A DNA stretch of 64,000 nt from positions 12,640 through 76,639 of the forward strand of contig CAJMMD010000010.1 in NCBI GenBank assembly GCA_905214465.1, written 5' to 3'. Numbering within the stretch: position 1 is the stretch's first letter; every line of letters begins with the position of its first letter. This document shows, one piece after another, positions 60,752 through 64,000 of this stretch. Origin of the DNA: an uncultured bacterium (GTDB lineage Bacteria; Actinomycetota; Coriobacteriia; Coriobacteriales; Coriobacteriaceae). Below the pieces are notes generated by a model. The model saw only the letters and a program-made list of their open reading frames with translations, had not been told where the DNA came from and did not search any database. The translations under genes and the position numbers were made by a program.

Positions 60752-62467
60752 CTATTGTGCCGAGCCCGCGACGGGCTCAAAATGCTTGTCCTTCACGGCC
60801 GCGGCCAAGCGATCTGCCAGATTGCGTACGCGCGGATCCAGACGTGCGGCGCCCGGATTGACAAAGAAGCGGGCCGTGCAGTCCATAATGCGACCGGTAA
60901 TGACCAGGTCGTTGTCGCGCAGCGTGGCGCCCGTAGCGGTAATATCCACGATGCGATCGGTCATGCCAACGATGGGGCCTAGCTCGATGTTGCCGTGCAG
61001 CGAAACGATGTCGGCGTTCACGCCGCGCTCGGCATACCAGGCACTCGCGATGCGCGGGTACTTGGTTGCCACGCGAAGCGAACCGCGGCGGGCATAGTTG
61101 CGCTCGGCCTGCCCGGCGCGCCATGCGGGCTCCGCCTCGATAAAGGTGCACAGGCCGTAGCCCAGGTCGACCAGCTGCAGCAAGTTGAGGTCTGCCTCGA
61201 TAAGCGAGTCCCAACCGCAGATGCCGCAATCGGCACCGCCACAGCCCACAAAAGCGGGCGCGTCGCTGGGACGCACGATGACAAACTCGATATCGCCGAC
61301 CGTACCCTCACCGGCACGCGTGTCGCGACCGCGCACGATCAGGTGACGGCCGGGGTCGCGTAGCTCAGAGACGTCCAAGCCCGCTGCCTCGAGCACGTCG
61401 AGCGTGTCGGCCTTAAGCGAGCCCTTGGGCACGGCGATGCGCAGCGGACCCTCGGCACCACGGCCCGCGGCGTGGTCGCCGTCGGAAGCGGCGTCCTCAG
61501 CCGAAGTGCGCGCGGCCTCCAGACGCTCGAGCGAAAAGGCAAATCCCGCCGCCGGTACCTCGATGCCATCGCCAAACGCGCCGGTAAAGATGGAGTCGTA
61601 GCGACCGCCCGAGCCGACCGGATCGGGTAGGCCGCCGGCATAGGCCTTAAAGACCAGGCCCGTGTAGTAATCGAAAGAGTTCATGATGGAGAAGTCGAAC
61701 GACAGCACCTGGGCGTCCTCGGGTGCCAGGCCCTCGACCAGGGCACGCAGCTCGCGCGTCAGCGGCGCGACGATACCGGCGGCCTCCAGCAGCGCGTCCA
61801 CGCGGTCGAGTACCTCGGCACCGCCGTGCAGACGCGGCAACTCGCTAATGGCGGCCTTGACGGCATCGGACTCGGCGCTTGCCGCCACGCGGGCATCGAG
61901 GCCCACAAAGTCGTTGGCGTGCACGCAGCGCAAGGCCTCGGCGGCCAGCTCGCGATCCTCGCACGCCGCGAGCAGCTCCTTAAACGGACGCACGCTACCT
62001 GCGATAATGCGCGCATCGGGCAGCGCCAGCTCGCGCACGGCCTCGGCCACGAGCGAGACAATCTCGACATCGCCCGCGGTATCGCCCGCACCGATAAGCT
62101 CAAAGCCCAGTTGCGTAAACTGACGCGAGCCGCCGGCATTGCGCTGGCACTCGCGAACCACCGGTGCCTCGTAGCGAAGGCGCAGCGGCAGATCGGCCGC
62201 GCGCATGCGGGTCGAAACAAAGCGCACGATCGGCAGTGTGTTGTCGGGACGGACCACCAGCAGGCGACCGTCGTCATCAAAGAGCTTAAACGGCGTATCC
62301 GCAATGCGGCCGCCTTCCTCGAGCGAACCCTTGTCCTCGAGTAGCGGCGTCTCGACCGGCAGGTAATGATGCTCCCTAAAGCAGCCCTTCACCGTCAGCG
62401 CGATCTCCTCGCGCGCCTGAGCCTCCTCGGGCAATATGTCCCGGAATCCCCACGGTGTGGCCGTCAT
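60752..62467 (-). CDS. hisZG: Fused HisZ-HisG (ATP phosphoribosyltransferase regulatory + catalytic)
   Basis: 571 aa. Residues 1-about 330 are HisZ, a class II HisRS-like regulatory fold (MTATPWGFRDILPEEAQARE, LLVVRPDNTLPIVRFVSTRM, FDYYTGLVFKAYAGGLPDPV then GSGGRYDS). A low-complexity linker (SAEDAASDGDHAAGRGAEG) leads to short-form HisG (LRIAVPKGSLKADTLDVLEA, then RGSLRVATKYPRIASAWYAE and DITATGATLRDNDL). HisZ and HisG are normally separate subunits of a hetero-octamer; here they are one chain. First committed step of histidine synthesis, feedback-inhibited by histidine. GAGGAGG precedes the ATG. Confidence 0.92.
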   Translation of the reverse strand: MTATPWGFRDILPEEAQAREEIALTVKGCFREHHYLPVETPLLEDKGSLEEGGRIADTPFKLFDDDGRLLVVRPDNTLPIVRFVSTRMRAADLPLRLRYEAPVVRECQRNAGGSRQFTQLGFELIGAGDTAGDVEIVSLVAEAVRELALPDARIIAGSVRPFKELLAACEDRELAAEALRCVHANDFVGLDARVAASAESDAVKAAISELPRLHGGAEVLDRVDALLEAAGIVAPLTRELRALVEGLAPEDAQVLSFDFSIMNSFDYYTGLVFKAYAGGLPDPVGSGGRYDSIFTGAFGDGIEVPAAGFAFSLERLEAARTSAEDAASDGDHAAGRGAEGPLRIAVPKGSLKADTLDVLEAAGLDVSELRDPGRHLIVRGRDTRAGEGTVGDIEFVIVRPSDAPAFVGCGGADCGICGWDSLIEADLNLLQLVDLGYGLCTFIEAEPAWRAGQAERNYARRGSLRVATKYPRIASAWYAERGVNADIVSLHGNIELGPIVGMTDRIVDITATGATLRDNDLVITGRIMDCTARFFVNPGAARLDPRVRNLADRLAAAVKDKHFEPVAGSAQ

Positions 62468-62506
62468 CTGGTGAGCCTCCTCATGCTGTGTTTCATATAG
62501 AACGAA

Positions 62507-62532
62507 AGACCGGCATAGCTCCGCCGGTCTTC
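62507..62532 (-). promoter_or_regulatory. Leader hairpin of the his operon
   Basis: AAGACCGGC and GCCGGTCTT arms (9 bp, perfect) followed on the minus strand by TCGTTCTATA, 40 bp before the hisZG ATG. It may be an attenuator or a 5'-stabilising stem. No His-codon-rich leader peptide or T-box sequence is visible. Confidence 0.45.
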
Positions 62533-62637
62533 TGGGTACTTTAACATACTAGAGTGTTTGCGGGGAGAATCGTCCTCCTCGGCTCACACCGTATTCATTT
62601 GGAAACATAGGAGCGGATTGTCGCAACCCAACCCCAC

Positions 62638-63450
62638 CTAGACGTCAATCGCACGACGATACTCTGCCATTACCTGCGCATCGGCAGCTGCGGGGTCGGC
62701 AAAATAGCGCCAGTCATAGGTCTCGGCCGAAACAACTCCGCGATAGCCGCGCGCCACCAGCCTATCCAGGTCGGCGCGCATATTGCGGTCGCCGTCACCC
62801 CAGGCAAGATGCGTCGTGCCATCTGCCGCAACATCGACAAAATGCACGTGGGCGACATCATCGCCAAGCAGATCGAAATAATCGTCGATGGTATCCCCCG
62901 CCACCGCCATAGCGCCCAAATCCAGACACGCCTTAAGTGCCGGATGATCAACTGCCTCGATCATGCGCTTCGTATCGGCCGCCGAGTTCACGATCATCGA
63001 CTCAACCGGCTGTAGGGCCTCGAGCACCAGTCGCACGCCGCGCTCTCCCGCATGCTCGGCAATCGCACGCAGCATCGAGGCGCTGCGACCCCACGCGTCC
63101 TCGATCGGCTCGTTCAAAAATGCCCAGCCGCTCGAGACCATGACCTGCTCGGCTCCAAGTTCCGCCGCGATATCCACAACGTTCTTAAAGTACGCGAGCG
63201 TGCGAGCGCGCGCCTCATTCCCGCGCGCCGCGATATTCCACGGCTTGGGATTGTTCTGTTCGGGACAAAGCCCCACAATCCGAACCCCATACCGCTGTGA
63301 TAGCTCCCGCACCTGCTCGAGCGAATCGTATCCATGGCAATCGACATACAGATGCATCGCCCCGGTCCAAAGCTCGCAACACGTGTAGCCCGAAGCCGAC
63401 GCCGAAGAAAAGAACTCCTCAAGGTCAAAATAACGATGGCTGATATTCAT
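62638..63450 (-). CDS. Sugar phosphate isomerase/epimerase (TIM barrel, AP-endonuclease-2 fold)
   Basis: 270 aa. The C-terminal three-quarters match the AP_endonuc_2/xylose-isomerase-like family: CCELWTGAMHLY, MVSSGWAFL, RLVLEALQPVESMIVN, ACLDLGAMAVAGDTIDDYFD, VAHVHFVDVAA and VVSAETYDWRY, with Glu/Asp/His metal positions. The substrate is probably a sugar or inositol derivative. It begins abruptly at MNISHRYFDLEEF without the usual first strand or a ribosome site, so its 5' end may have been replaced at a junction near 63450. Confidence 0.75.
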   Translation of the reverse strand: MNISHRYFDLEEFFSSASASGYTCCELWTGAMHLYVDCHGYDSLEQVRELSQRYGVRIVGLCPEQNNPKPWNIAARGNEARARTLAYFKNVVDIAAELGAEQVMVSSGWAFLNEPIEDAWGRSASMLRAIAEHAGERGVRLVLEALQPVESMIVNSAADTKRMIEAVDHPALKACLDLGAMAVAGDTIDDYFDLLGDDVAHVHFVDVAADGTTHLAWGDGDRNMRADLDRLVARGYRGVVSAETYDWRYFADPAAADAQVMAEYRRAIDV

Positions 63451-63588
63451 GACGGCAAGCTGGAAACGGCTGTGAACGAGGATGATGGGCTGAAGCTGAT
63501 CAAGAATGAACTGATTGACGGCGCCTCCACTGAGATCAATGCGTTAAGCGATTTCCTTCTCGGATTTTTGTTTTCTGAGGAGGGATAG
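63436..63588 (+). pseudogene. Fragment resembling the C-terminus of a larger protein
   Basis: A 50-residue frame, MADIHDGKLETAVNEDDGLK then LIKNELIDGASTEINALSDF ending LLGFLFSEEG, stops 2 bp before the next gene. It overlaps the start of the divergent isomerase gene by 15 bp. Length and composition suggest the tail of a truncated protein (the lost part upstream replaced by his-side DNA). It could also be a genuine small gene, since the following gene has its own GAGGAGGG site within its end. Confidence 0.4.
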
Positions 63589-63590
63589 GT

Positions 63591-64000
63591 ATGTGCTGCA
63601 ACATCAATGATTTTACGCCGCATCGGGCGGGACAGCACTCCGTATTTACTTCGGCGGAAAATCGCTGTACCCATGTCGGCAAGAACAAAAATAGGCACAT
63701 GATCCGGCAGTTCAAGGTGGATGGAGAGGTGGTCGCAGCGGGGGATATGTCTCCGCGCTGTGATTATCTCCTTTTGAACGATGATGCAAAGACTTCCTAC
63801 TACATCGAATTGAAGGGCTCCGATCTGGTCAAGGCCATTGAGCAGATTGAGACTACCGTCGCCATGATTGCCCCCTCCATTCCGGAATATGCAGTCCTGC
63901 GCCGTATCGTTTTCAGAACGGGTACCCATGGAATACAAACCAGGCCCGTACTCTCCTGGAAAAGGAAGCATGGAAATACCGTCGTCATCAAAGAGCGGCT
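63591..64000 (+). CDS. Hypothetical protein with PD-(D/E)XK-like motif (runs off window)
   Basis: Starts at the ATG at 63591 (GAGGAGGG seven bases upstream); at least 136 aa, incomplete at the right edge. The segment MSPRCDYLLLNDDAKTSYYI followed by ELKGSDLVKAIEQIETTV has the D-(X)n-E-x-K core spacing of PD-(D/E)XK nucleases. Cys at residues 2-3 and 26 might bind metal. No known family is certain. Codon use and lower GC differ from the his operon, consistent with accessory DNA inserted at about 63450. Confidence 0.5.
   Translation, partial: MCCNINDFTPHRAGQHSVFTSAENRCTHVGKNKNRHMIRQFKVDGEVVAAGDMSPRCDYLLLNDDAKTSYYIELKGSDLVKAIEQIETTVAMIAPSIPEYAVLRRIVFRTGTHGIQTRPVLSWKRKHGNTVVIKER

Noticed and set aside
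62468..62560. His leader peptide or T-box upstream of hisZG
   Set aside because: A 10-codon frame next to the start contains a single His codon, and no T-box motif is visible; only a simple hairpin remains.

Overview
The window looks like a chromosomal segment of a gut Coriobacteriia actinobacterium, most likely a Collinsella relative. The evidence is GC-rich coding, many leaderless or GGAGG-led starts, a fused HisZ-HisG, an MPxTG sortase-anchored surface protein and numerous short palindromic repeats between genes. The species assignment is inference; no rRNA or species marker is present.

Layout. 0-9 kb: start of a DUF2207 protein (cut by the window edge), gluQRS, a DUF1778/GNAT toxin-antitoxin pair with an operator inside its promoter, three tandem metallophosphoesterases, a small membrane protein, and a very large coiled-coil/CAP-domain cell-wall protein. 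9-38 kb: an accessory or defence island. It holds a minus-strand operon (two membrane proteins, a ClpX-like AAA+ unfoldase, an SF2 helicase fused to a PD-(D/E)XK nuclease-like domain, and a 631-aa protein that may be Argonaute/PIWI-like). A second minus-strand operon encodes a 305-aa unknown, a VirD4/TraG-type ATPase without membrane anchor, ClpP, and a 277-aa unknown. Each operon is divergent from a plus-strand HsdM/HsdS-like protein that lacks methylase catalytic motifs. Between them lie a LlaJI/McrBC-type restriction-modification operon and several orphan genes and remnants; an AbiE toxin-antitoxin pair closes the region. 38-54 kb: mostly core genes (two-component system, tRNA-Leu, Ppx/GppA, DivIC/FtsB-like protein, enolase, MazG, YfcE, LarC2-like protein, a fused CydDC-like ABC exporter, a YgbA-like protein). 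53-62.5 kb: a PHP-family phosphatase, probably histidinol phosphatase, converging on a complete histidine operon (hisZG-D-C-B-H-A-F-I-orfX-E). 62.6-64 kb: a sugar isomerase gene whose 5' end may be cut by newly inserted DNA carrying a nuclease-like gene that runs off the window.

How the genes work together. The his operon supplies every enzyme from PRPP/ATP to histidine except the phosphatase step, which the adjacent convergent PHP gene probably provides. The candidate new system is the pair of island operons. Together they encode an apparent ClpX partner with a VGFG ClpP-docking loop, a ClpP with an intact Ser-His-Asp triad, a helicase-nuclease, a possible nucleic-acid-guided protein, a DNA-pumping ATPase and DNA-recognition-like HsdS proteins. 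That is a plausible undescribed DNA-defence or mobile-element machine built around regulated proteolysis. The functional link between the two operons is inference from co-location and parallel architecture.

Several repeat families are notable. Two about 180-bp elements (38.3 and 41.4 kb) share a core but have different outer stems that are each self-complementary, and a TTGGGGACGTTC core occurs twice inside different inverted repeats. This points to selection on hairpin structure or to hairpin-type mobile elements.
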